In this document: positions 18,833-27,428 of the stretch, in pieces
How the letters are laid out: every line of letters starts with the position of its first letter
Position numbering within the stretch: the first letter of the stretch is position 1
Source: Streptomyces venezuelae
Lineage (GTDB): Bacteria; Actinomycetota; Actinomycetes; Streptomycetales; Streptomycetaceae
Direction of reading: 5' to 3'
Length of the DNA stretch: 64,000 bases
Assembly (NCBI RefSeq): GCF_008642335.1
Contig: NZ_CP029191.1
Coordinates: 4,774,001-4,838,000 of the forward strand
Position numbers and translations under genes: made by a program
The notes under the pieces: model-generated
Told to the model about the DNA's origin: nothing
What the model saw: the letters and a program-made list of their open reading frames with translations, nothing else
Database searches by the model: none

Positions 18833-19674
18833 CCTGCGCCGGAGCCGAAGTACGCTCTCGCCGCGTACGACCCGGAGGTCGCCCCGTACGACGAGATCTG
18901 GGCGCTCTGCGCGGACGCGAAGCACCTGTTCGCCGACCAACTCCCGGACCGGCCGCACCGGCACGAAGAACGTGACGCCCCGTCGGACGCGCTGACAGAA
19001 CCCCCGGTACGGCTGCTCGGCTGCGCACCGCGCGGGGCCCTCAGAGACGCGCTGGAGTCCGGCAGAGGCGACCTCGGTCACGACCGGGTGCTGCGCCTGG
19101 GGAGGCCGGGGCGGCCCCTGCGGCACGCCGTGGAGGGCGAAGTCGTCGCCTGGATCCCCTCCGCGCGCGGACGTGGCCTGGTCGACTTCGCCCTGGACCC
19201 CTGGACCCCTGGACCCTGCGGCCGTCACGCGCCGCCGGAATGGCCTGGGACGCCTGGTGGTCCGGCCGACCCACGGAACCCAACCTCTGGGCGCGCGACG
19301 GCACGGGCGCGGAGGGCCGGTCCCACTGGCTGGCCATCGCGCGCGAGCACGCGAAACAACACACCCCGGCCGACGCCCCCGACCCCACTTACCACCTCGA
19401 CGGCCGCCACATCACCGATGAACCCGCCTTCTACCGCGCACTCGGCGAGGCGGTGCACGGCCCCGGAGGCTACGCCGGACGAAGCGCGGACACGCTCGCT
19501 GACTGCCTCCGCCGAACCACGGACACCCCGTCACCCCGCACCCTGGCCTGGCACACCGCGCACACGGCCCGAACCTGCCTGGGTGTCACGCCCCGCACCG
19601 ACGACCGCACACGGACCTTCGAGGAACTCCTGTCCCTGCTGAGGCAGATGAACATCGAGATGGTCCTGGCCTAG
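18833..19674 (+). pseudogene. Barstar-family protein, broken by frameshift and start loss
   Basis: The N-terminal part (PEPKYALAAYDPEVAPYDEI...) is open from 18833 in one frame. The C-terminal part (MAWDAWWSGRPTEPNLWA..., YHLDGRHITDEPAFYRALGEA, LLRQMNIEMVLA) is in another frame and ends at 19674. The latter resembles the barstar (barnase inhibitor) family. The frames meet at three perfect copies of CTGGACCC (19193-19216). Removing one 8-bp copy joins both halves into ...ALDPWTLRPSRAAGMAWDAWW. No ATG/GTG/TTG lies in frame at the 5' end (CCTGCG where a start is expected), so the start also seems lost. Alternatively the frameshift is an assembly error. Likely an immunity-type relic. Confidence 0.8.
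19193..19216 (+). repeat. 8-bp tandem repeat x3 at frameshift point
   Basis: CTGGACCC at 19193-19200, 19201-19208 and 19209-19216. Eight is not a multiple of three; two copies would restore the barstar-like frame. Confidence 0.95.
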
Positions 19675-19728
19675 CGGCCCGCCCGCCGCCCGGGCGGGAT
19701 TGTCAGTGCCGTGGTCCACGATGAACTC

Positions 19729-20259
19729 ATGACCGACGCCGAGCAGTTGCTGACCCGCATCGCCGCCGAGGCACGCGCCACCCGCCCCTGGGGCTGGGAC
19801 TCCCTGCCCGCCCCCGTGGACGCGGACACGCTGGCCCGCGCGGAGGCGTCCCTGGGCTTCACCCTGCCGCCCCTGCTCGCCGCGCTCTACACCCGCATAG
19901 GAGACGGCGGATTCGGCCCGGAGTACGGCCTGTTGCCGCTGCTCGAAGGCAAGTCGTCCGGAGGCGAGCCGGCCGTCGTCGAGAAGTACCTCGCGATGCG
20001 CGAATCGGACTGGGGCTGGCCCGAGGGCGTGCTGCCGATATCCCACTGGGGCTGCGCGATGTACGCGTGCGTGGACTGCCGCACGGCCGACGGGCAGGTC
20101 CTGCTCTTCGAGCCCAACGGCGGCGACCCCCGGCATGCCTGGTTCGTCGACGCCCCGACCCTCACGGCCTGGCTCACCGCGTGGCTCGACGGCACGGGCT
20201 GGTACGAGGAGGAGAACGACGGCATGGACCTGGAGCCGTGGCAGGACACTCCCGGGTAG
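19729..20259 (+). CDS. SMI1/KNR4 (SUKH) family protein
   Basis: 176 residues from ATG 19729 (182 from GTG 19711). The SUKH signature is visible: ARAEASLGFTLPPLLAALYTRIGDGGFGPEYGLLPL, with breaks, then WPEGVLPISHWGCAMYACVD and VLLFEPNG. SUKH proteins are often immunity proteins of contact-dependent or polymorphic toxins, but many actinomycete members have no known toxin. No toxin gene is adjacent. It lies next to a broken barstar-like gene, another immunity-type fold. TTGTCA at 19700-19705 may be part of a promoter for a nearly leaderless mRNA. Confidence 0.82.
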   Translation: MTDAEQLLTRIAAEARATRPWGWDSLPAPVDADTLARAEASLGFTLPPLLAALYTRIGDGGFGPEYGLLPLLEGKSSGGEPAVVEKYLAMRESDWGWPEGVLPISHWGCAMYACVDCRTADGQVLLFEPNGGDPRHAWFVDAPTLTAWLTAWLDGTGWYEEENDGMDLEPWQDTPG

Positions 20260-20378
20260 GACACCGGCTGTGGCATGCGCCGCACCTCACCGATCACCGC
20301 AACCGCGCCTCTCCGTAGTGACGTCCTACAGGGCAACAGCGCATCAAGCTCACCGCGCGGGAAAGGCCGGGTCATCAC

Positions 20379-20645
20379 ATGGGCATCATCAGCTGGGTCG
20401 TCTTGGGACTGCTGGCCGGAGCCGCCGCCAAACTGCTGCTGCCGGGACGCGACCCGGGCGGCTTCATCGGCACGACCGTCATCGGCATCGCGGGAGCCTT
20501 CGTCGGCGGCTGGATATCCGCTCGCTACCTCGACCGCCCGATCGCCGACGACTTCTACGACGGCGCCACCTGGGTGGCGGCCATCGGAGGCTCACTCGTC
20601 CTGCTCGTCGCCTACCGCATCCTCTTCGGACACTCACGGCGCTGA
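20379..20645 (+). CDS. GlsB/YeaQ/YmgE-type stress membrane protein
   Basis: 88-residue protein with three hydrophobic segments and the family pattern GLLAGAAAKLLLPGRDPGGFIGTTVIGIAGAFVGGW (quoted in overlapping pieces: AGAAAKLLLPGRDPGG, TTVIGIAGAFVGGW). Members are transglycosylase-associated membrane proteins linked to general stress; biochemical role unknown. GGAAAGG lies about 10 nt before ATG 20379. A strong hairpin follows the stop. Confidence 0.88.
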   Translation: MGIISWVVLGLLAGAAAKLLLPGRDPGGFIGTTVIGIAGAFVGGWISARYLDRPIADDFYDGATWVAAIGGSLVLLVAYRILFGHSRR

Positions 20646-20677
20646 GACGCCGTCCCACGGTCTGCGGCCAGCAGCAA

Positions 20678-20709
20678 AGGGCGGGCGCCCCAGCCGGGGT
20701 GCCCGCCCT
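20678..20709. terminator. Bidirectional terminator between convergent genes
   Basis: AGGGCGGGC-G-CCCC, loop AGC, GGGG-T-GCCCGCCCT forms a long GC stem between the stop codons of the YeaQ-type gene (+) and yajQ (-). Confidence 0.85.
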
Positions 20710-20737
20710 CAGTCGTCCGTACGACGGCGAACGCGAC

Positions 20738-21226
20738 CTACCGGTAGTTCACGAACTGCACGGCGAAGTCGAAGTCCTGCCCCTTGAGCAGCGCCTGCAC
20801 GGCCTGCAGGTCGTCCCGGCTCTTCGAGCTGACGCGCAGCTCGTCGCCCTGGACCTGAGCCTTGACGCCCTTGGGGCCCTCATCGCGGATGATCTTGGCG
20901 ACCTTCTTCGCGTTCTCCTGGGAGATGCCCTCTTCGATCGAGGCGAAGATCTTGTACTCCTTGCCGGACAGCTGCGGCTCGCCCGCGTCCAGCGACTTCA
21001 GCGAGATGCCCCGCTTGATCAGCTTGGACTGGAAGATGTCGAGGATCGCCTTGACCCGCTCCTCGCCGTTCGCCTCCATCAGGATCTTCTCGCCGGACCA
21101 GGCGATCGACGCGCCCGTGCCCTTGAAGTCGTAGCGCTGCGAGATCTCCTTGGCGGCCTGGTTGAGGGCGTTGTCGACCTCCTGCCGCTCGACCTTCGAG
21201 ACGATGTCGAAACTGGAGTCGGCCAT
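20738..21226 (-). CDS. yajQ: YajQ-family nucleotide-binding protein
   Basis: 162 residues, the normal YajQ length. Motifs: [50 protein letters not shown], and [21 protein letters not shown] near the end. Some members bind cyclic di-GMP; the Streptomyces protein's ligand is not established here. ATG 21226 follows AAGGAGCC. It reads away from tRNA-Tyr and ends at the bidirectional terminator. Confidence 0.95.
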   Translation of the reverse strand: MADSSFDIVSKVERQEVDNALNQAAKEISQRYDFKGTGASIAWSGEKILMEANGEERVKAILDIFQSKLIKRGISLKSLDAGEPQLSGKEYKIFASIEEGISQENAKKVAKIIRDEGPKGVKAQVQGDELRVSSKSRDDLQAVQALLKGQDFDFAVQFVNYR

Positions 21227-21423
21227 GTCCTGTGGCTCCTTGTATCGGGGTATGCGTACTCAGCGGATACACGGCCGACTGACGCTGGCCGCATCCGCAA
21301 AGCCTAGCCATCGCCCCCGGATGGGGTGCCGATCAATCGGGTGGCGAAGCACCCCCGTGCATCAGGTATCGTTTACGTCGTTGCCACGGAGCGCCGCGAA
21401 AGCGGAGTGTGGGCAGCAAACCC

Positions 21424-21505
21424 GGCGGTGTGCCCGAGCGGCCAAAGGGAGCAGACTGTAAATCTGCCGGCTCAGCCTTCCCAGGTTCGAATCCTGGCGC
21501 CGCCA
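21424..21505 (+). tRNA. tRNA-Tyr (GTA)
   Basis: 82-nt class II tRNA with long variable arm. Acceptor GGCGGTG pairs with CGCCGCC; anticodon loop CTGTAAA gives GTA; the T arm has CCAGGTTCGAATCCTGG. CCA is not encoded. A terminator hairpin follows 10 nt downstream. Confidence 0.97.
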
Positions 21506-21514
21506 CATGAAGGT

Positions 21515-21556
21515 AAACCCCCTCCGATCTGCGGAAACGTTGATCTGAGGGGGTTT
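21515..21556 (+). terminator. Terminator after tRNA-Tyr
   Basis: AAACCCCCTC (21515-21524) pairs with GAGGGGGTTT (21547-21556); GATC/GATC can extend the stem inward. It ends in a T-rich tail. Confidence 0.85.
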
Positions 21557-21591
21557 CTTCGTATGCGGTCAGGGCGGGCCTCCGGGCAGCG

Positions 21592-24312
21592 TCAGGGCGG
21601 GCTCAGGCGGCCGCGTACGACCCTCGTGGACTCCGGGAGCAGGTTCCTGCCGATGAGCGTGGCCTCCTCGGGGACACGGAGCGTGAGCAGGCTGCGGACG
21701 CGTTCCAGGGTGCTGAGGTCGATGCTCGGGTGGAGCGTCTCGATGGTGAGCTCGCACAGCTTGGGGAAGAGGCCCAGCCAGTCCCACGTGGCCCCCATGT
21801 CGGCCTCCACCCACAGATGGGTCAGGCGCTGCCCCGGGCACGTCGCCACGAACTCGTCCACCGTGAACTCGCCGGTGATCTTGATGTGGGAGCGGCTGCC
21901 GTAGCTGCGGAGCGCGCGGAGCTCGCGCAGGTTCGACACGGGGAAGTAGAGACCGTCCTCGGCGAGGTGCGCGACCACCTCCTGGCCGTACAGGTCCGTC
22001 TCGTACCGGCCCCACGCGCGTGCCAGCTCATTTCGGACTCGCAGGTCCGGATGGTCGCGGTACTTGGAGAGCAGCTCGATCGCCGCGTCCGTCCCGAGCG
22101 GCGTCGCCGTGAGCACCGTGAAGTACGCCTCGTCGGCCGCCGCCCGGTACGCCTCCTCCTCAGCCGCGGCCTCCGCCCGCTGCAGCACCGTGGCGAACGG
22201 ACCCGGGGCGCTCGGGAGCGGCGGCAGCTCCCGCGGGCCGGGCAGCAGCCCGAGCACGAAGGGCCCGATCGCCGTCAGCGCCCGCGCCTGGTCCGGCGAG
22301 CGGGGCGGGATGAGGGCGGCCGCGCGCTCCTGCACCTCCGCCCGGACCGCCGGCGCCAGCTCGGTCGCGTGCTCCAGGCAGGCCGCCGCCAGGAGGTGCA
22401 GGCGGTCCCTGCCCCGTCGCGAGGTGTCCTCGCGCCGGATCAGGCCCGTGAGGAGCCGCGTGCGCTCCGTGGGCCGCGCGTGGGCCACGGCCATCCTGAT
22501 GACGTCCTCCCACTGGTCCAGGTGCGCGTTGGCGATCAGGAAGTCGAAGTCGAGCTCCTCGACCGCCGCCTTCGCCCCGAGGTAGTCCTGGAAGGTGCGG
22601 TGGACGAAGTCCATGGAGTCCGCGCTCGGCTCCCGGAGCAGGCCACTACGGACGAGCAGATGCTTGTAGACCGCCTCCGGAGTGCCCTGTTCGGCGACCT
22701 TCGGCATGGCGGGCAGGACCTGCCTCAACAGCTCCACCGCGTCGGTGTGGGTCATCTCCGAGCGGCCGTTGCGGATCATCCAATAGGCCAGCTTCTGGAT
22801 CAGCTGGATGTGCTCGGCCTCGCTGACATGGATGGGCCCGCTCTTGTAGACACCGCGTTCGCGGTCACGCCGGAAGAGCAGCATCGAAAGGGCCGCGTCG
22901 TAGATCTCCTTGCGCCCTTCTGGCAGGTACCCGCGGCGGTCCTGGTGCAGCGCGCAGATCAGGCCGCACATAAGAGGGTTGGTCGCGAGCTGGCTCAGAT
23001 CCTGCTGGGCCCGCACCGCACGCAGCAGTTCGGTCGCGTATTGGTCGCTGATGCCCGCCGCCTTGTGCCAGCGGTGGATGAACTCCGCGATGTCGTCGCG
23101 CTTCATGGGCGCGAGATCCAGCTCGGCGAAGTCGTCGTCGGTCAGCCAGCGTTCCCGCACGGCGGACGGCCGCGAGGTGACGAGCCAGCGGTTGTCGGGG
23201 TAGGCGCTCAGGAGCTCCCGCAGCCAGCGGCGGGCGTCGTTGCGGTCGTCCTCGGGGATCTCGTCGATCCCGTCGATCAGGATGAGCCCCCGCCCCGCCT
23301 GCAGCACCCTGTCGATCCACCCGTGCGGCTGGCTGCCTGCGATGGGGCAGTCCACTGCCGACAGGAACTTGTCGGGCGTCGGGAGAGGTGCGCCGCTGCG
23401 CGTGAGAGTGCGCAGAGGGAGGACGATCGGCACGAGACCGTAGAGGTAGAGCAGCTGCTCGTCGAGCGACCGCTTCGCCGTCGAAACCGCGAGCCATTGA
23501 ATGAGGGTGGTTTTGCCGGATCCGGCGAGTCCGCGCAGGAGCACACGGCTGCGGCCCGCCAGGACGTGATCCGCCGGCACCAGGGATGGTGTGCCGCTCA
23601 GCCCGTCGGCTGCCGCGTTCAGCCGCAGATACGCCACGTCGAGCCGCCAGCTCTCCGGCGCGCCCGACAGATCGAGACCGAAGATGCTCAGCTTGCCGTG
23701 CTTGGTCGCGATGTAGTGCGCGTAACGGTCCTCGAAGGGGCCGTCGGCCGGGGACGGGGACCGGGTGATCAGGGAGTCGATCTTCCGGGTCAACTCCTCG
23801 ATGCCGCGGCTCTGTTCCAGCAGGGTGCGCGGGACGAACGTGGAGCGCTGGGTGAAGAAGTTCAGGATGTGCAGGCAGGCCGTGTCGAGGACGCCCGCGT
23901 GCAGGGTCACCGCGTCGTGGGACAGGCCCAGCGTCGCCGTCCTGTTCTGCGCGCGCAGATGCTGGGAGAGCGCCAGATGGCCGAGGCGCACCGCCTGCAC
24001 GTCGTCCATCTCGAGCGTTCCGAGGGACCGCAGCGAGTCGGTGACGGCGTGGATGACGGCCTGCTTCTCGAACGACGGAAGCAACTCCTCCACGCCTGTC
24101 GAGTGCGCGGCCCGCTTCACCAGCTCTTCCGCGATCTTGTACAGATCCTTGTCGGAGAGCGTGCGCTTCTCGCCGCGGAAGGAGACGAGGTGGGCCACTC
24201 GAACGGGCTTGTCGACCAGATCGGCCCCGGGACCCTCGGCCTGGAACAGCTTTCTGATCAGCGGCCCCACGATGCTCGACGCGAGCCGGGCTCCGATCAC
24301 GGCGGGTTCCAT
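21592..24312 (-). CDS. NACHT-domain NTPase, NLR-like, candidate anti-phage protein
   Basis: 906 residues from ATG 24312. An all-helical N-terminal region (1-240; ARLASSIVGPLIRKLFQAEG, FRGEKRTLSDKDLYKIAEEL) is of the kind placed before NACHT in actinomycete proteins (NNH-type). The NACHT ATPase follows: Walker A GLAGSGKTT at 261-269, Walker B LILIDGIDEI at 343-352, and WLVTSRPSAVRERW as sensor region. Then come helical segments (QLATNPLMCGLICAL, FVHRTFQDYLGAKAAVEE) and a C-terminal leucine-rich stretch (LTHLWVEADMGATW, LGLFPKLCELTIETL, LSTLERVRSLLTLRV). Bacterial NACHT proteins include proven phage-defence NLRs; this one's function is unknown. It lies immediately downstream of tRNA-Tyr on the opposite strand. 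A TATCCT element lies 7 nt before the ATG. Confidence 0.88.
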   Translation of the reverse strand: MEPAVIGARLASSIVGPLIRKLFQAEGPGADLVDKPVRVAHLVSFRGEKRTLSDKDLYKIAEELVKRAAHSTGVEELLPSFEKQAVIHAVTDSLRSLGTLEMDDVQAVRLGHLALSQHLRAQNRTATLGLSHDAVTLHAGVLDTACLHILNFFTQRSTFVPRTLLEQSRGIEELTRKIDSLITRSPSPADGPFEDRYAHYIATKHGKLSIFGLDLSGAPESWRLDVAYLRLNAAADGLSGTPSLVPADHVLAGRSRVLLRGLAGSGKTTLIQWLAVSTAKRSLDEQLLYLYGLVPIVLPLRTLTRSGAPLPTPDKFLSAVDCPIAGSQPHGWIDRVLQAGRGLILIDGIDEIPEDDRNDARRWLRELLSAYPDNRWLVTSRPSAVRERWLTDDDFAELDLAPMKRDDIAEFIHRWHKAAGISDQYATELLRAVRAQQDLSQLATNPLMCGLICALHQDRRGYLPEGRKEIYDAALSMLLFRRDRERGVYKSGPIHVSEAEHIQLIQKLAYWMIRNGRSEMTHTDAVELLRQVLPAMPKVAEQGTPEAVYKHLLVRSGLLREPSADSMDFVHRTFQDYLGAKAAVEELDFDFLIANAHLDQWEDVIRMAVAHARPTERTRLLTGLIRREDTSRRGRDRLHLLAAACLEHATELAPAVRAEVQERAAALIPPRSPDQARALTAIGPFVLGLLPGPRELPPLPSAPGPFATVLQRAEAAAEEEAYRAAADEAYFTVLTATPLGTDAAIELLSKYRDHPDLRVRNELARAWGRYETDLYGQEVVAHLAEDGLYFPVSNLRELRALRSYGSRSHIKITGEFTVDEFVATCPGQRLTHLWVEADMGATWDWLGLFPKLCELTIETLHPSIDLSTLERVRSLLTLRVPEEATLIGRNLLPESTRVVRGRLSPP

Positions 24313-24349
24313 GCGGGTCAGGATAGGGCTGCGCCCGTGCGTGGGGCGG

Positions 24350-24381
24350 CCAACTGGCGTCATCAGTGGCGTAGTTGGCGT
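24350..24381 (-). promoter_or_regulatory. Repeat cluster upstream of the NACHT gene
   Basis: CCAACT (24350-24355) and AGTTGG (24373-24378) form an inverted repeat. TGGCGT occurs three times (24355, 24367, 24376). It lies 38-69 bp upstream of the ATG, where a regulator could bind. Functional assignment is inference. Confidence 0.4.
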
Positions 24382-24509
24382 ATGCCTCGTTGACCTGCGG
24401 GAAGTGTGAGGAACCAGGCCGGGTTTTTTCGTACGTGCGTCCGGCGCGCGGCGGTACGTTCCGCGCGGGCCGACGAGCTTCAGGTGTCGGCGATGGGCAC
24501 ACTGATCAC

Positions 24510-24722
24510 ATGTCGTCCCGTCGCAGAAACTGCCCGGAGTGCCGCCGCGAGATCGCCGTCGTCGGCGGCCGCTTCGCCCGCCACGACCCGCCCGGCCCGC
24601 GCGCCACCGGCGACCTGGTCTCCTGCCCGGGGTCCCGCAGGCAGGCCCCCCTCGGCGCCGCACAACCGGCTCTGGACGGCTATGTGGTCCCGGACTGCCC
24701 CGGACAGCTCCCGCTGTTCTGA
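24510..24722 (+). CDS. Small conserved-looking protein with CxxC, function unknown
   Basis: 70 residues from ATG 24510 (MSSRRRNCPECRREI). It has a CPEC pair and a third cysteine in LVSCPGSRR, with the end GQLPLF. It could bind zinc. I recall similar short proteins in other Streptomyces but no function. The upstream Shine-Dalgarno is weak, so the start is tentative. It is divergent from the NACHT gene. Confidence 0.6.
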   Translation: MSSRRRNCPECRREIAVVGGRFARHDPPGPRATGDLVSCPGSRRQAPLGAAQPALDGYVVPDCPGQLPLF

Positions 24723-24790
24723 AGGGGCGCCGAGAGCGCTGAAGGGGCCTCAGAAGCCGTTGCCGGCACCTCTGGCGGCCTCGCCGCCCG

Positions 24791-25447
24791 TCAGTTGCCC
24801 GCTACCGACTTGACCGCCACCGACACCGGCACGGACCCGCTGACCAGTTCCAGCGTCAGCCCGGCCGTCGCCGGTGTCTCCGTGAGTTCCGCCAGGACCG
24901 CGGCCACGTCGTCCCGCGGAACGGGCCCGCGCCCGGTCGACGCCTCCAGGCGTACGAGGCCTGTGCCCGCGTCGTCCGTCAGCATCCCGGGACGCAGGAT
25001 CGTCCAGTCGAGGCCGGCACGCGCGCGTACGTCCGCGTCGGCCTCGCCCTTGGCCCGCAGATAGGCGTCGAAGATCTCGTCGCCCTGGTGCGCGGGGTCG
25101 GCGCCCATGGACGACACGACGATGTAGCGCCGCACTCCGGCCCGTTCCGCCGCGTCCGCGAAGAGGACGGCCGCGTCCCGGTCCACGGTGTTCTTGCGGT
25201 CGGCGCCGCTGCCGGGCCCCGCGCCCGCCGCGAAGACGGCCGCGTCGGCGCCGCGCAGATGCCCCGCGACCTCGTCGACGGAAGCCGACTCCAGGTCGCA
25301 CAGGACCGGTTCGGCACCGGCCCCGCGCAGATCGGATTCCTGCCCGGCGTTACGGATCAGCCCGGCGACTTCGTCACCGCGCGCGGCGAGCAGACGCTCC
25401 AGCCGCAGCGCGATCTGACCATGACCTCCAGCGATGACAATGCGCAT
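24791..25447 (-). CDS. NAD(P)-binding oxidoreductase (atypical SDR / NmrA-like)
   Basis: 218 residues. It begins with a Rossmann nucleotide site MRIVIAGGHGQIALRLERLL, then has FAAGAGPGSGADRKNTVD, the catalytic-region motif YIVVSSMGAD, and ILRPGMLTDDAGTG. This is the atypical SDR layout (YbjS/HSCARG-like) in which the classical YxxxK is often missing. The substrate is unknown. Start ATG 25447 begins exactly at the Rossmann strand. Confidence 0.85.
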   Translation of the reverse strand: MRIVIAGGHGQIALRLERLLAARGDEVAGLIRNAGQESDLRGAGAEPVLCDLESASVDEVAGHLRGADAAVFAAGAGPGSGADRKNTVDRDAAVLFADAAERAGVRRYIVVSSMGADPAHQGDEIFDAYLRAKGEADADVRARAGLDWTILRPGMLTDDAGTGLVRLEASTGRGPVPRDDVAAVLAELTETPATAGLTLELVSGSVPVSVAVKSVAGN

Positions 25448-25607
25448 ACTCCCGACCGTACGGCAGGACGGAAGCAAGCGCTCAACACGCGCGCGGGGGA
25501 CCACCGAACGAGCGTGGGGGACCACCGATGCGTCTCTACGCACCCTGGCCGCGCATCCCGCCACGCACTCCGGTGCACTCCGCGGCGCACCCTCGGCCAG
25601 AACGCCC

Positions 25608-26903
25608 TCAGTCCGACGGCTCGTCCCCCGCGGGCCGCCCCGGTACCGCCCCCGTCGACCGCCCCTGGCGGGGCAGGTCCAACGCCACCGCCGCCGCCGA
25701 GTCGCAGTACTCGCGCACCGCGCTGGTCCGCGCCACGACCCGGCCCCGGTGCACCACGATGCGGCTGTACGCGAGCGACAGCGCACCCGAGAGGCGGTCG
25801 CCGCGCACCGCCAGCAACTCGGCGGGGAAGCCCGCCTCCACCCGCACCTCCGGCAGCCCCATGGCCGCGCGCGCGGCCCCGCTCACCGCGCCGTACGCGT
25901 CCTCGGGCCGCAGCCCGCACTGCGACGCCAGCAAGTACGCGGCCTCCAGCGGGTCCCCGCGCCCCACCGGATTCGACACGTCCCGCATGGCGCCGCTGCC
26001 CGCGGCGACCCGCACCCCCGCCGCCCGCAACAGGCGCACCGGCGCCGTCCCGCGCCGCTCCGCGCTCCCGCAGCCGCCCTGGGGCAGACAGACCACCGTC
26101 ACCGCGGCCGCGGCGAGTTGCTCGGCGGCGCGCGTAGCCACGTCGTCCGGCAGCCGCCCGAGGCCCGCGCACGGACCGAGCGTCACACCGGCCCGCAAGC
26201 CCCCCGCCATCGCCGCGAGCCGTCCCAGACGCGCCGGATCGTCACCATCCGTGTGCAGGTCGACGGGGCAGCCGTGCTCCGCGGCGATCTCCAGGACGGC
26301 CTCCGCGTACCCCGTGGGATCGGGGTCCAGATCGGGGCAACCGCCCACTACGGAGGCGCCCATTTTCACCGCGTCCCGCAGCATCGCGAGCCCGTCCGCG
26401 CCCGCGACGCCGGTCAGCAGCCGCGGCACGGCGACGGCGGTCAGGTCGACCAGGCCCCGGAGCGAGCGCCGCGCCTGCAGCACCGCTTCCAACGGACCGA
26501 GTCCCTGGACGTCGCCGATCCGCACGTGCGACCGCAGCGCCGTGGCGCCGTGTCCGAGCTGCAGCAGGGCCGCTTCGGTGGCGCGGCGCTGGACGTCCGG
26601 GGCGTCGTACGAGACCGGGCCCGGCGTGTCCGCCGACAGGGCCGTGTCGCCGTGTGCGTGCGGCTCGGCGGCCGCGGGCAGCAGGAGGTAGCCGGTGAGG
26701 TCCACGCGCGTGGTGTGGGCGCTCAGACTGCCCGCCGTGCCGACCGCCTCGATGCGTCCGCCGCCGAGCCGGACGTCCACGGTCCGGCCGTCGGTGAGCC
26801 GGGCGCCGCTGAGCAGCAGGGCACCGGAGTCGGCGGCGGGACCGGAGCCGGAGGGGCCGGAGGCGCCGGAGGAGTGGGGCTGCTGCGGCTGGCTGTCGGG
26901 CAT
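25608..26903 (-). CDS. Amidohydrolase-family protein (cytosine deaminase-like)
   Basis: 431 residues. A small beta domain (GARLTDGRTVDVRLGGGRIEAVG) and YLLLPAAAEPHAHGDTAL supply the HxH metal pair. DLHTDGDDP contains the next ligand, and GSGAMRDVSNPVGRGDPLEAA holds the likely conserved aspartate. The layout matches metallo-dependent deaminases of the CodA type; the substrate cannot be fixed by sequence. The N-terminal ~25 residues are Ser/Gly/Pro-rich. ATG 26903. Confidence 0.82.
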   Translation of the reverse strand: MPDSQPQQPHSSGASGPSGSGPAADSGALLLSGARLTDGRTVDVRLGGGRIEAVGTAGSLSAHTTRVDLTGYLLLPAAAEPHAHGDTALSADTPGPVSYDAPDVQRRATEAALLQLGHGATALRSHVRIGDVQGLGPLEAVLQARRSLRGLVDLTAVAVPRLLTGVAGADGLAMLRDAVKMGASVVGGCPDLDPDPTGYAEAVLEIAAEHGCPVDLHTDGDDPARLGRLAAMAGGLRAGVTLGPCAGLGRLPDDVATRAAEQLAAAAVTVVCLPQGGCGSAERRGTAPVRLLRAAGVRVAAGSGAMRDVSNPVGRGDPLEAAYLLASQCGLRPEDAYGAVSGAARAAMGLPEVRVEAGFPAELLAVRGDRLSGALSLAYSRIVVHRGRVVARTSAVREYCDSAAAVALDLPRQGRSTGAVPGRPAGDEPSD

Positions 26904-27105
26904 CGCGCTCCTCGGGCTCGGGGGCGGCTGCAGTTCGTCGAGGCGTCAAGATCACGCAGCGCGCGTCGAGCCTAGGACGGTGAAAGGCCCGCTTCGAGGA
27001 GGAGCGGAATAGTCGTACCGGTGTGGTGCGAGTACCCGGACGGGGTGTGCATGGACCCCTGAGGCGGGTCGTTCACTGCCCTCGGACAGCCCCCGCGAAA
27101 CGGAT

Positions 27106-27135
27106 TTGGGCGATCGGCGACCAACCGTGTAATGT
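27106..27135 (+). promoter_or_regulatory. Candidate promoter for tRNA-Thr/tRNA-Met
   Basis: TTGGGC at 27106-27111, 18-nt spacer, TAATGT at 27130-27135, 11 nt before the tRNA. Confidence 0.5.
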
Positions 27136-27146
27136 CTTCATCGCTC

Positions 27147-27219
27147 GCCCCAATAGCTCAGTCGGTAGAGCGTCTCCATGGTAAGGAGAAGGTCTGCGGT
27201 TCGATTCCGCATTGGGGCT
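27147..27219 (+). tRNA. tRNA-Thr (GGT)
   Basis: 73 nt. Acceptor GCCCCAA/TTGGGGC, D loop AGCTCAGTCGGTAGAGC, anticodon loop ATGGTAA (GGT), T loop GGTTCGATTCC. CCA not encoded. Confidence 0.97.
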
Positions 27220-27267
27220 CTGATGTTGAGTGATCCTCGCCTTCGGGCGGGGAGATCCCGGCATCGC

Positions 27268-27340
27268 AGCGGTGTAGCTCAGTCGGTAGAGCAAGCGGCT
27301 CATAATCGCTGTGTCACCGGTTCAAGTCCGGTCACCGCTA
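27268..27340 (+). tRNA. tRNA-Met (CAT), elongator type
   Basis: 73 nt. Acceptor AGCGGTG/CACCGCT, anticodon loop CTCATAA (CAT), T loop GGTTCAAGTCC. The acceptor's first pair is A-T and the anticodon stem lacks the three G-C pairs of initiator tRNA, so it is elongator Met. It lies 48 nt after tRNA-Thr and 88 nt before rpmG. Confidence 0.95.
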
Positions 27341-27428
27341 CTAACGGTAGCCGATTGTGGGGTCGGTCCTTCGATCGGCTACTCTTTTATGCGTTCATCC
27401 GTCCATCCGTCCGTCAAGGAGCACTCAC

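Noticed and set aside
21424-24312. tRNA-Tyr as an attachment site of an integrated element carrying the NACHT gene
   Set aside because: I found no integrase gene and no repeat of the tRNA 3' end within the window, so integration is not supported by the sequence.
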